Shown here one piece after another: positions 42,001-54,000 of a stretch of 64,000 nucleotides of DNA. Source of the stretch: Rhynochetos jubatus (lineage: Eukaryota; Chordata; Aves; Eurypygiformes; Rhynochetidae). The DNA is taken from assembly GCA_027574665.1 (NCBI GenBank), contig CM050657.1, positions 20,996,700-21,060,699 of the forward strand, read 5' to 3'. The notes under the pieces are model-generated. The model was not told the origin of the DNA, searched no databases, and worked only from the letters and a program-made list of their open reading frames with translations. The translations under genes and the position numbers were made by a program. Position 1 is the first letter of the stretch. Each line of letters opens with the position of its first letter.

Positions 42001-45000
42001 ACCTGAGCTGGCAAGTCCTTGAAGCAGTGAGTCCTCATGGCTCTGGGGTGGTACTGCATCTGGAGCATCAGTTTAGCTCACCTGAGGCCATACATTGAGA
42101 ATCTCTGCAGAAATATATTGTGTGAGGTGCAGGGCTTACTAACCTGTTGTCCTTCATCTGGGCTTGTTTACGTCCAGCAATTTCACTTGCATGTCTTTGC
42201 ACCCTTCTCCCTGCACTGCATCTGTAGGGCCACTGTCTCAGCAGCAGAGATGCCCCCCTGCACCTGCTGTGGGTCTTGGGTCACTGAAACTCAGGCCCCC
42301 TTATCTGCTCTGATCTAGAGAACATTTCTAACAGTCATAACCAGAGGGCCCAGGCTCTGCAGTGGCAGCCAGTCCAACTCTGTGTACAGAGGCAGATGTA
42401 TGATGGAGAGGTATGATTGGCGTCATCCCAACTATTTTATATGAAATGTCACTGTGGGTTCCTGACACTCACTGGTCTTGGATCGTTCCTTGGATTTTTC
42501 CTGGATCATCTCTTGGATTTGTTATTGTTCTCCTGAATCCCAGGGGAAGGTCATGCCCACAGAGCCATCCTTCCTGTCCTTTCTGACGTCTGTCAGGAAA
42601 TGATGAGCATTACAATAAAACTTGTCTGAAGGACGTAGTCCCCGTGACAGACAGGCATGTGCACTATAGCAGGTTGATGTGCCCGTGTACATTTAAGCAA
42701 TCTAGTGGATCTCTGATATGAGCTAGAAGATTTTGGTATGCAATTTTCTTGAAGGAGCAGAACAAAAATTTGCAAATCTGTTCAGGAAAGATGTTCCTGT
42801 TTTTTGGACAGCTGCACTGAGTCTCCAGCTCTCAAGGCGGGGGAGGGAATTACAGCAAAAATAATACACAGAGAGGCGAGCAGCAGGGAATGAAGTTCCA
42901 GCCAAGACGAAGAGCCTTTAGATGAAGAGGTATCAGCACTGGGGCTGGGCTGTTCACAAACAGAATTTAATTTTGTGGAGGCACTTTGGTGCCATCATGC
43001 TGGAACCATGTAGGGCCTACAAATGTCTGGCCACCTTGCATGTAGAATTGCAGAGGTGGAAGATGAGCACCCAGATAGCCTGCAGGTGCACCACCCAACT
43101 GTGCCATTGCTCAGTGCTGCGGCGGCTCTGTGAATCACAGCTTCTGCCCAGGAGCAATGGATCAGTTTTGGGTATCTTTTTTGTAATGAAAATTCCACCA
43201 TTAGGAAATAACCAAACAAAAGCTCACGACTCAACCACCTACATGTGACAGGTGTAACAAAGTGTTAGAGCAGTCGGTATGAAAAGAAAGGAAACCATGG
43301 TTGGGATAAATGGAGATGAACCCGCTCTTCTCCCAGAAGAGGGAGGTATGCTGAGCAGCAGGCTGACAAGGATCTGGCAGAGCAGGAAAAACCTTTGTGC
43401 TTCCAACTTGATGCCCACAAGACAAGGCAGGATACTCGGCCCCTCTGTATTGGTTTACGGGGTCTGTTTTCTCCTCTGTTTGCTTACTTTAGCTCTTCAC
43501 TTCTTTCCATTAGCAGCTTCTGGTGCTCTTTCCATCGTGCTCCTCCATCCACTCTGCCCCAGTAGCAGATCTCTGTGAAAATAGTAATGATATGGATGAG
43601 GTACAGCTATGTTCTCCAAGCATTTTATTCAAAGTAACTAGGTAACCTTCATAGCTGCTGTGCAGATGGGACAGTCAAACTGACTCGGATGAGGTGTACG
43701 CTGCCTGCACCTGAGGTCCAAGCCTGGCAGCTCAGCTCGCTGGTCTCACACCACTGACATCCCTGAGAACAGGGCTGGGCCAGTATCAAGCCCTGAGCTT
43801 TCCAGCTCTGAAGCTGGAGGCGATGCAGAAGGGGTGGTTTCTATAGTGACTGCCACAGCAGTGCAGATGTGGCTTTGCCTGTGGGTGAGGGGGAGGAGGT
43901 CAACTTGCCATGCTGGGATGACTGTACCTTTCCCTTCCTCCTGCCCAGACCTGGTACCCACGCCTCCTATCCTGCCGCCACGCAACCTCCTCATGGCATT
44001 ACCGGGCAGCGAGACAAAGGAGGTATCTTCTCTCCCTGAAAACTCCAGGGTGGCAGATGTTAATAAACTCTCCCTTTCCGACACACTACTCCAGCGACTG
44101 CAGTACCAGGACACAAGCAGGTAAGGATGGCATGTCACAGGGCTGCAGAATCAGCCTTCAGCCCAGCTCAGCACTTTCTGGGGTGCCCTGATTGGGACAG
44201 CTGAAGACCTATTGGATTCAGCCAAATTATTCCTCATTTATACTACCAAATGAAGAATAGAGTCAGATCTAGCGTGTTGGCTACTTGTTACAGTCCAGCT
44301 GTCATCTAGAAAAAAACACTTTTCTGAAGTATTAAAATCACCAGTAGACTTTCTCCACTCAGTATAGTGATTTAATATAAAATATGACAATACCTGAGAG
44401 AACCGAGTGTATCACCTGAGTGCCTAAACTGCAGATTGTGTTGGAAAGCACCAGACAGTCCTTAAAAAAAGCATAAACTGGTGGGTGGATTTCCAGGTAC
44501 TTGTATTGATTTACTCCAGCTACAGGCCTGACTCATGTTGTCCCACGTGCTAGCTGTGTCAAACCTGGCCATCCACTTGTGCTGGTCTTAGCTGGGACAG
44601 AGTTCATTTTCTTCACAACACCACTGAAGCTTTAGAGGAAGCTACGTGACATTTAATGGCCAAATTTGCAAAGTTAAAGAAAACCAAATCAAAATAAAAT
44701 TGGAAAGCATGCCTGTTGGCGGGGCAGTGGGAGGCTGTGAGCAAACATTGATCGTGTGTGGCAGCACACGTCCTGTTGTGGTGGCCCTGTTAGCAGTTGG
44801 CTGACTGGGAGAAACCCCGTTTTGGTCAGCTGCTTGCACCATTTCATCTGCTAAGCAGCCAGCTGGGACTTTCTGCATTTATCAGGGCACAAGACAGCAC
44901 GCACAGTCCGCCTGCTTCATCTTTCCTTGAGGTGCTGGAGTCCAGGCACCACAGTGGCAGGAAGGAGGAGAACATCCCGTTCAGCTCTGTGGTCTCAGCC

Positions 45001-48000
45001 CCCCCCCGCTGTTTCGCACTGTTTGGAATAAGACCTTCAAGGTGGGACTTGGGGATGTGAAAGGGAGTCTTCATCTCCCCAGAGCCCCATAGCTGCTGTT
45101 AGCGACCTCACAGCAGCCCAGTTTTACCTGCCGAGGCTGATGATCCCACCATGGCTTTGCAAAGCCAGCCATCACAAGAATTCCCCTGGCATGGTGGCTC
45201 AGCAGCCAGGGAGGGGAGGATTTAGGGCAGAGAAGGTGGAAGAGGAGAAGGTGACAGCAGTGTGGTGGGGGATCATTGGTCCAGTTCTGAGAACTGTATA
45301 TTTACACTGAAATCCAAGGCAAGCTTCCCTGCATCTGTCAGTGCTGGCAGTGGAAGTTTCAGAAAAATAATGAAGCTGTGTGATAGTTGGGAGCAGAGGG
45401 AAGAGATGGCTTTTGATCTGTCTGCTTACTTCACAGCGTCTCTGATGAGCATCTCAAACTCATCCAGGATTACCTGCGAGTTCACATCATCAGTGACTTT
45501 GAGATGGTGCAGACTGGCTCAAGCAATCTTCCTCAGCTGAAGAAACTGCTTACAGTTCTTTGCAAAGGACTCTTCAGGTAACTAGAGGCTGGTTTTCAGA
45601 GATCAGAGTATAATGCTGCAATGCTGTAGACTAACGTAGCTTCCGTGTGCACGCGTTCAGAACCTGCATTTCTGACACAGGAAATTGTCTTACTCTCAAA
45701 AACGTTATATTTAGGTTTCATGACTTGTGACTCTGGTCCAAAGATGTGAAATCTTTATAAAAGACAACTCTGACAGTGAAGTTTCCCTGTAGGCGGTTTC
45801 AGTCAGTGAAGTATTATTTTTTTGTGCTTTGTTTAGAAAGAAACAAAACAAAAAATGCACTAACCGATTAACTGCATAATTTGGTGATGCATAAATGACA
45901 CCCACAGCATTGTCAAGCACAAGTCGTTTGTGGAAACAAGCACGTGTTGGTGTGTAGCTATGTTTTAAACACTGATTTTCCTTCCCACCAATGCGTTGTG
46001 AACCTGGAGGGATTCCACTGGTGTCAGTGAAGTCACCTCAAATGAAAAGAGAAATAAGCCCAGACTCTAGAAATTTTACCTTTTCTATTTATAGACCTCC
46101 CAGGTCCTCAGTAGGAAAACTCCAATAGAGAACTAAAACCTTGCAGAGCTCTCTGTTTCTCTGGTGGAAGGATGTGATTTCCCCCCTTGCCGTTGTAAGC
46201 AAACGAGGAGACTAGCCCACACCTCTGCAGAGATCTTGGAGCACCCTAGGGCAGAGGGCACGTACTTCCACACTTGGACCTGTGGCTTGCAATATCCTTC
46301 TTTCCAGTGTATTTAGAAGTGAGGCTGGAAGTGCTACTGGCCTGGTCTTGCGCTCCTAGAGCTCACCAAGGCAGAAGAAAGGGCTAAAATGAGGGGTGGA
46401 TACTGCCGATTTGCTTAGCTTTAACTTAGGGAAGGAAGGCAGGGAGTGGGTGAGGTGCCCAGCTGCTTGGGACCGCGATTAGTTCTCTGAAGCGGTGGGC
46501 ACTATGCACATCTTACCAAGCAAAAGGGGAGGAATGTGCAGCCCTGCTCCTCCTGCCAGAGCCAGCCGCTCACGGATGAGACCTTGGCAGGATGGAGGAT
46601 GGGGTGTGCAAAGAGCTGCCCTCCTTCTGTGCCCTGTTTGAGGGCGTTGGTTCTCTGTGCCCACAGAGGGGGAGACCCAGGTGGCCCGCTGAGACCCCTA
46701 CTAAGAATAAACCTGAACAAAGGAAACTAAAACCTAATGAAATCACAAGTGAGAGTTTTGTGTTACTAAAATATCTCCAGTACTGCTGTTCTGATGATGG
46801 CTGGCTTTTTCCATTTGCATCTTCCACGCCACCTTATCTGGGTTTCACAACCCTGCTCTTCACAAATACACATGGGATGGCAAGAAAGGAAATGCAACAG
46901 GTCCGCAATCCTCTCGAGTGCCAGGACACCTTTCACATTCCCAGATTTTCTGTAGGTTTTTTGGTGACCGGACATTGTGGACTGCCATCCTAGAACAGGG
47001 CTGGGTGAGGAGTTCTGCAGGCAGAGGCCTGCTGAGCACAGGGGCACGGCACCACCGCAAACAGCGAAGGGCAAGCTGCCTGCCCGCTGCCCTGGTGGCT
47101 GCACGCAGTTACGGAAATGCATGGCCTCATGCAGTTCTTTCCCCCCCATCTTCCCCAGCATATTCTCACCACATCTGCATTATTTCAGGTAGATGGAGCT
47201 GCCTTCTCATTTTTTTCATGAAGGTCCAGAACTGCAGGCAGTTTTGAGTCTCAGATGTCTCCGAGGAACCTCTCCCCCTCCATTTGGATCTACCATCCAG
47301 CCAAGCTACTTGTTTAGCTTCTGCTGGCTAATAGTCAGATGCTTGGGTGTCCTACTGTTTGTTGCAGTTGCTATCTCTGAGGTTGTCTGGGGTTTTAGCT
47401 TACTTCCCTTATCAGACTTCTGAACTCAAATTTAATCAGTCACACTACCTAAATTTAGTTTTTATTTGCCTCAGCTTTCTTCAGCTGTACAGGGATTCCA
47501 GCTGCATGTACAGGTAATTCTTAGGCTGCTTCTCAGTGCCTGTGTCCTCGTCTTCTTAATAATGTTCGGTTTCATTATTTTCACAATATTTGAGAATAGG
47601 TTAAAAAACCCCAAAACCAAACAGCAGGAAGAAATGTTAATTGGCACAGCTTGAGCTCTTTCACTGCAGCTGAAGCTCCTTTGAATTTCCTGGCACTGCC
47701 GAAGGTTAAGAGTGCGGGAGCAGACACTCGCTGTGGCTGAGCTGACCCTGGCTGTTTGTGAGCCACGCTGATTTACTGCGGACCTGAGGGGTTTGCGATG
47801 CTGTATTCTGGCTTCTTCCAAGCTCCCAGAGCCCAGCTGTGCCATCTTTCAGGGTCACTCTCAAACACGCTGCCGTGACTGTGAAAAATGAGCGTCCTGG
47901 TGCCCTTTGGCTGACTCACTTCTGTCTTTTGACGCCAGGCTGCGGGTAAGCACCGACCCCCAGTGTTAGCAAGGCAGAGGGGCTGTGTACTGGAGCCGCT

Positions 48001-51000
48001 CAGGGATTAGAAGAGAACAGCTTATAGTGAGCCATGGGGAGAGGAGTTGGGCCAGCTGTGAACAGCCTGTGCCTTTTTCCACGGGCAAGTGTAGGACTGG
48101 TTTCTGACTGAGGAGCTCAAGCACAGCTGGGCCACAGCAGACCGGGAGCGCAAAGTTTGTGTTTTCTTCCCATCACCCTCCTCACCACTGATCCCTGATT
48201 AATTCAGGGAGGAGCAGACCCCAACACGCATTAGAGACAGTGACAGCTGTTTTTAACTTTGCTGCTACCTTCTAGGGCCAGCTGTGGCCAAGGGGGTCAA
48301 GACAGCCGTGTCTCATCATCTTATCAGAGCCCAGGGGACAACGTGGCAACCACTCTTGGGAGAGGCTCTTCACTCAGGCAGCTCATATCCTACAAATGAA
48401 ACAAAACAGAGACTTGTAAGGCTGATGGGTACTTTTGTGAAGCTTTTGGTGCTAAAAGAGGTTGGCATGTAAGTGATTCCTTAGTTAGGGGAATCCTCTA
48501 CGGGCTGGAAAGCTGACTCACGGAGAACTTGATGCCAGTTCAGCAAGGAGCAAGGACTACCCATGTGAGTGGACTTTGCTCAGAGTTTTCTACCAGCTTT
48601 AAGAGAACAACACTCGTAGTGGCCTGTTCAGCCTGCTGCTGTCTGAAGCCATCATTTGGTTATCGATCACTGCTCTACATGTTCCTGTTTATTGTCCCTC
48701 ACTGGATAATTTGCACATAGAGCTTTTAAGGCAGCTTTTCAAGCACTTGATACCGGCATTTGTGCAATCGTATGTGGACACACGGACACTTCAGTGAGGA
48801 TCACTACATGTATTTTCTTTATGCTATCAAGAGAAGAAAACAAAAGGAGTTTTATATGCAATTAAAACCACATTGTGGTTTTGTTGAGTCTGAACGCTTG
48901 CAGATGCTCTTCCCCCAGTCTGACGCACATGCCACACGTTGCACTGTACAGTAAACAGAGGGCAGTTTTCCTGTGAGAAATCATTTCTGGACTGCTTCAA
49001 GCAGTTGCTGCTCTGTGTTTTTGAGAGATGGCCTGCACATCCTGCACTCTTGACCACAGTAAATATCCTTTCTTTCTTTTCAAACTGAATTTCACCCAAT
49101 GCTTCTGCAACTGCCCGCAGCCTCCTGGGGCCTGACTCCACGGCCGCAGAAATCGATGGGTGTCTTGAGTTTGGGGCCAGTCACTTGCAGTGATGCTGGC
49201 CGTAGGTGATCCAAAGCTGAATAGTGGTGTTGGAGGACTACGTTTAGCAGATCCAGACTCCTACAAGTGCCTTGTACTTCTGTGTGCCCCATGGCAAGTC
49301 TTTCAGACTGAAATTTCAAATATGAGTGCTTAATTTAGGCAATCAATCATCCATGGCTCAGCACAGAGAAAAATATCTAAACTTGAGACTATCAGGCATA
49401 GTTTCGCTTTGGAGCGCTTTCCCCAACAAACAGGGAGTAAAATCCGGTCCGTTCAGACTTAGGAAAGTGAGGGAAATCATTAATATCCACTGTTGACTAG
49501 GCACAATGCAAGCATCCTAGTGCTGCTCCCCACCATCACCTTCCTTTTGACCTGCGCTCCCTGGCTGCTCTTTCCGTGATAAGTCTTGTCATTATTGGAG
49601 TGCAGCTTCTGTGCCAAATTCATACAAGAGCGTTTTGACAAATGAGCATCCTGTGGAATCTAATTGGCAAATGCTGAAGGAATTTCATTGTAACCTGTGA
49701 ACGGTTCCCGTTCAAGAAATTAAAGACTGGCTCTTCCACGCTCTCACTGCGCCCAGCCCTTCTTTGTCACATGAGCTATAAAATCTGAAAATTAGTTTCC
49801 ACATCAGCCAGCATCCCCAGAATCCTGCACCAGGGCTAGGACTGTACAAAACCGAGCTGCTCCTGCCGCTCATAGGCACCAAACTTTGCTGGGCTTGGAG
49901 ATTTTTGAGCGCACTTTGATCTATGAGTTGGCATAGTTGGGTTGATGCTGGTTTTACACAGCATCCTCAAGTTTGGTCTAGACCAGGGCATCTTTCGGGG
50001 CATATTTAGGAAGTTGCCACCTCCAAAGGAAAAGCTGAGCAACAACCAGTATGCTGATTCCTCAGCCATTGCAAGGCCAAGTCAGGTGCCTAATTCTAAG
50101 CTGCCGTCATTGGCAGCATCACGCAGGCAGCTGAGAAATGCTCTCCTCGCCCATCCCACTGACTCAGAGGGCAGTAAGCAGCAGAAGACAGGAGCATGAC
50201 ACATGGAGAGAGCAGGCCTGGTGTGACTGCGTGCCCACAGTCCCTGCTGCATGGCTTTGCCCAAAGAGACCAAGTGCTAACCTACCCAGGGACCCGACCG
50301 CAGCCTTAGTCCTTTGCCGTGTCTCTGTTCCCAGCGAAGCATCTAGGACGCTCCCGTCTCTGGAGTCCATCCAGAAGGTGTTTGAGCAGCAGCTACACCC
50401 TGGTATCCATCAGCGCTCACAAGTAAGTCGGCTGGAAGGTGGGAAAAGGAGGCGAGAGGAGTGCGGGTGGCTGTCACCACAGGGGGAGGGAAGGATTGTG
50501 GTTGCACAGCAATGACCGGTGGGATTCAGGTGATCAGTTACCCCTTCTGTTCTCTCTAGCCTCTTTCTGGCTGCAGTGCAGAGGGCACACAGTGAGTTAC
50601 ATCCCCACAGTTTCACTTATCCCATAGTCCCCTCTGCCTGCTCTCCCTTCCTGCCCCAGAGGAAAGTGCAGCAAACTGCCTGAGGACTTCCATCTCCCCA
50701 TCCTCACTCAGCCTGTGGGCTGTGACTGCACATTTCTCCTCCCATAAACTTCACTCCAGGATGTTTCATTGCCAAATCCTTCCTTCTCCCAGGCCACTTA
50801 AGTCCCATGAGCTTCCTCTCCCTGCCAGTAGCCAAGAAAACCAGAAGTCCAGGACTTCTGTATGCTGAGCCCTGGACCTGGTTGTGCAAACCTGTCCCGC
50901 AGCAGCAAGCTGACCCCCTTGCATGCCCAGCTGCCTCTAACCTATGAACAAGGTTTGCAAATTTGTCCTTCCACCCTCCCATACTTTTCTGCATGTTCAG

Positions 51001-54000
51001 CCAAACTCGGCTCTTGTGCTGCCCGTTACAGGTTAGAGTGGCAGAGGCACAAGTGCTGCTCTTTGTTCTGGGTGTGAGGTGTTCCTGAGGTGAGGCTGCT
51101 GCACTTCCAGGCCACGCTCTGTGGGTTTGGTAATTACGCATCTCTCTCTCTCTTTCTGTTTCTATGTTGCGGTTATCAGATGCTCGGTGAAGCCAGTCCA
51201 GTCAATATTGTATTGAAACTCAATCAGCTGATTTCTTTGCTGTCTTCTATTGAAGAAAAGGTAGAGTTTTAAAGCTATTTTGTATTACCTTCTTGTCATC
51301 TTTTGCCTCTAGTTGTGCTTCTTGTTCATCCTCAGTGCAGTCCTCTGCTACAGTGAGATTTCTTTGCTCTGACTTCATTACTCCCAATGTAGTGCGGAGT
51401 CACCAAATGCAGTTTGGTACACATAAATTCTTTTACAGGTGAAAACACTGTTGATTGAAGGTCCTGATTCAACACACCGGCGCTCCCTTATCCCCCCTGT
51501 CACTTTTGAGGTAAGCTTTAACAACACTGATCACAACGTGGAAGGACAGTAATGGAGATTTATGTCCCTATCTCAGTTCCTGGGAACTTTGTGCTGCCAC
51601 AGAGATAACAGCTACTCCTGGATGCTGTTTAACACCCTCCAAATGCTTAAGAGATGTCTAGTAAGACTGGCAAAACGACGATATGTGTCCATGAATTCAG
51701 GCGAATGTTGCTTTCGAAATACACGCGACTGAAGCGCAGATCGCGTACGAGAAATCTGTTTTCCAACAGGTGAAAGCTGACTCCCTAGGAATTTTCTCAA
51801 AAATACAACTCAAGGTTGATGTGGAAATGGGAAAACTGATTATCAAGAGAGCTAAGGATGGTCCAGAAGACAAGTTTTACACACACAAGAAAAGTAAGAT
51901 GCTTAAGGTCACAAATGTGGGACTAGACTCTCGGTCCCTTGGGAGATGGGGAGGGGTTCCCTTTGCCCCCACTGAGGGCAGGGTTTGGCCCAGAGTGCAG
52001 GTATTTCTGCTAGGTATGGGTGTCGGTGCAAGGCTCCAGTCAGTCTGGACTGCCTATCCCCAAAGCGGCCTGTGGAGAGCAGGGAGTTATTACTGGGGTA
52101 ACCAGCTTCCACAGGTTGTTTAGACCTGGCCTCCTGGTCTAAATGAAGACAGTGGTGGCAGGACTGCAAGGGAGCAGGTTTTGATAGAAGATTCCCCGTA
52201 GAGCTGGTTGCAACAGACCCATTTTCTACTGAAAAGCAATGTCACTCAAACAAAACCATTCTGCAGGAACATATTGACTTCTGTGATGATTTTCGATGGT
52301 AAAGAGCCAGATACTTGGTTTCAGTAACATTTTTCACTGAATTTCCCCTTGATTGTTTGGGGATTTTTTTTGGTATGTAAATCAGTATCTCTACTGATGA
52401 GCAATGCCGGTTTGGTCTGTGAAGGCCCAGTTCAGACAACTTCCCTTTTTTTTCCTGTTGTGTTTCTGGACAGGCAGCTCCCTGAGATTGAGCCAAACAG
52501 GGTAGGATTTATCAGAGAGTAAACGATGCCCTTGGGCTCTCTCCTGCTAGAAAATCAACCTGTTGCTGGCAGTGATTGAAAAGATTAGCTTTCACGTATG
52601 GCTTTCTCCAGCTGGTGTTCATAATTGCTTCGCTGCTATCTTAGATGGGGAGCAATCACCTTTACCACCAAATGAGGTTTTACCTCCTCTTTCACAGATG
52701 GGAAAGGAATATATGTGGGCTGGCTCAGGATACAGAGAGATTGCCTGCAGGAAGCCAAGGCTTCACTTCAGACTTCAGGGCTTGGTATGGACAAGAGCTC
52801 CAGGCAGAGTGGGTCTGGGGGTTCTCTTCACTTCCGAGTCCAAATCTATTCCTATAGGGAACAGGATTAAGCAATGTTAAAATGTAGTTAGGCGGGACAA
52901 AGTGACATAAAAAACCATCTAAGTCCCTGAGCCTGTGAGCAGGGTCCTGTTAGTTTTGGTGGGATTCTGGTTTCCACTCGTGACACCCAGTCTCTGTTTA
53001 GTCCTGCAGCTTATCAAGTCCCAGAAGGTCCCTAACAAACTGGTGATTGTGCTGGAAACAGAAAAAGAGAAAACGCAGCGGAAGGAATATGTTTTTTCTG
53101 ATTCCAAGGTACATACACAATGTTTCCTTCCTGCCAGCCTGGAGCAGGTACGTGGGTGGGAGTGGTGCAAGGGGCTTTCCTTGGCAGAAAGCGGAACTGG
53201 TGAAGGACGGTGGTTGGCTTTGCAAAAATGAGTTTTTCTCCTTTGTTCTGGAAACAGGTAGAAAAAGAACAAGTGTACTGTGTAAAGGGAGATACTGGAC
53301 GGGGCAGCCGTACCTAGGGGCTGTCACTGATGCAGGAGAACAGTGTCAGCCAGCAGCGAGAAGAGGCAAGGACTTGTGTGAGGGTAGCTGCAAAAGGTTC
53401 ATGTAGACAAAGGGGGAAGTGTAGACTTTCTTCTGACCAGCCCAGCGCTTGTTAAAGTAATGCACAAGCTAAGTGGCTAAGACAGTACCACAGGAAAGAC
53501 AGCCTCTTCCAAGGTTTCAGGATAGTGGAGAGCTAATCTGCCCTTCCAGTGTGCTGGGAATTTCCTGGTCTAGCTAGTTTTTCAAGAGGTCCTGTTGGAA
53601 GAGGTAAGCATCTCGTTAATTGTCTCTGCTCCTTCCTATCTAGAAGAGAGAAGGGTTCTGCCAACTTCTGCAGCAGATGAAGAATAAACACTCGGAGCAA
53701 CCAGAGCCTGATATGATCACAGTCTTCATTGGAACCTGGAATATGGGTATGGGCTCCCTTCTGACATGGGCATTCCTTCAGACGCTTGCCAAAACGCGGG
53801 CTCGCCTGCCATGATGAGCTCCAGGCACTCTTTGTTCCGTAGCAGACCTGTACCCCTGGCCTGCCTTCCACTGGGGCAGGGGAGGGGTGATCCCTAGGCT
53901 GATTCTTGCATGCTGTTTGATGCTTTTCATGGCTCCAGTCAAAGGACCATAAAGTTGGCCCTGATGGGTACTGAAGGGTTCCTCCAATGACAGGGAATTG

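Larger units (their letters stand above)
45578..50334 (+). other. INPP5D: INPP5D intron 5
   Basis: A 4.8-kb GT-AG intron. In mouse the equivalent intron holds the promoter for s-SHIP, the form lacking SH2. Here it contains an octamer ATTTGCAT (46813-46820) and an inverted pair of RUNX-type sites (48864-48882). No exon was recognised. Confidence 0.85.

Noticed and set aside
44580-44625. Short stretch resembling the start of avian endogenous-retroviral LTRs
   Set aside because: Only about 35 bases match the remembered pattern and no LTR end, target-site duplication or internal region follows. A repeat-library search would decide.
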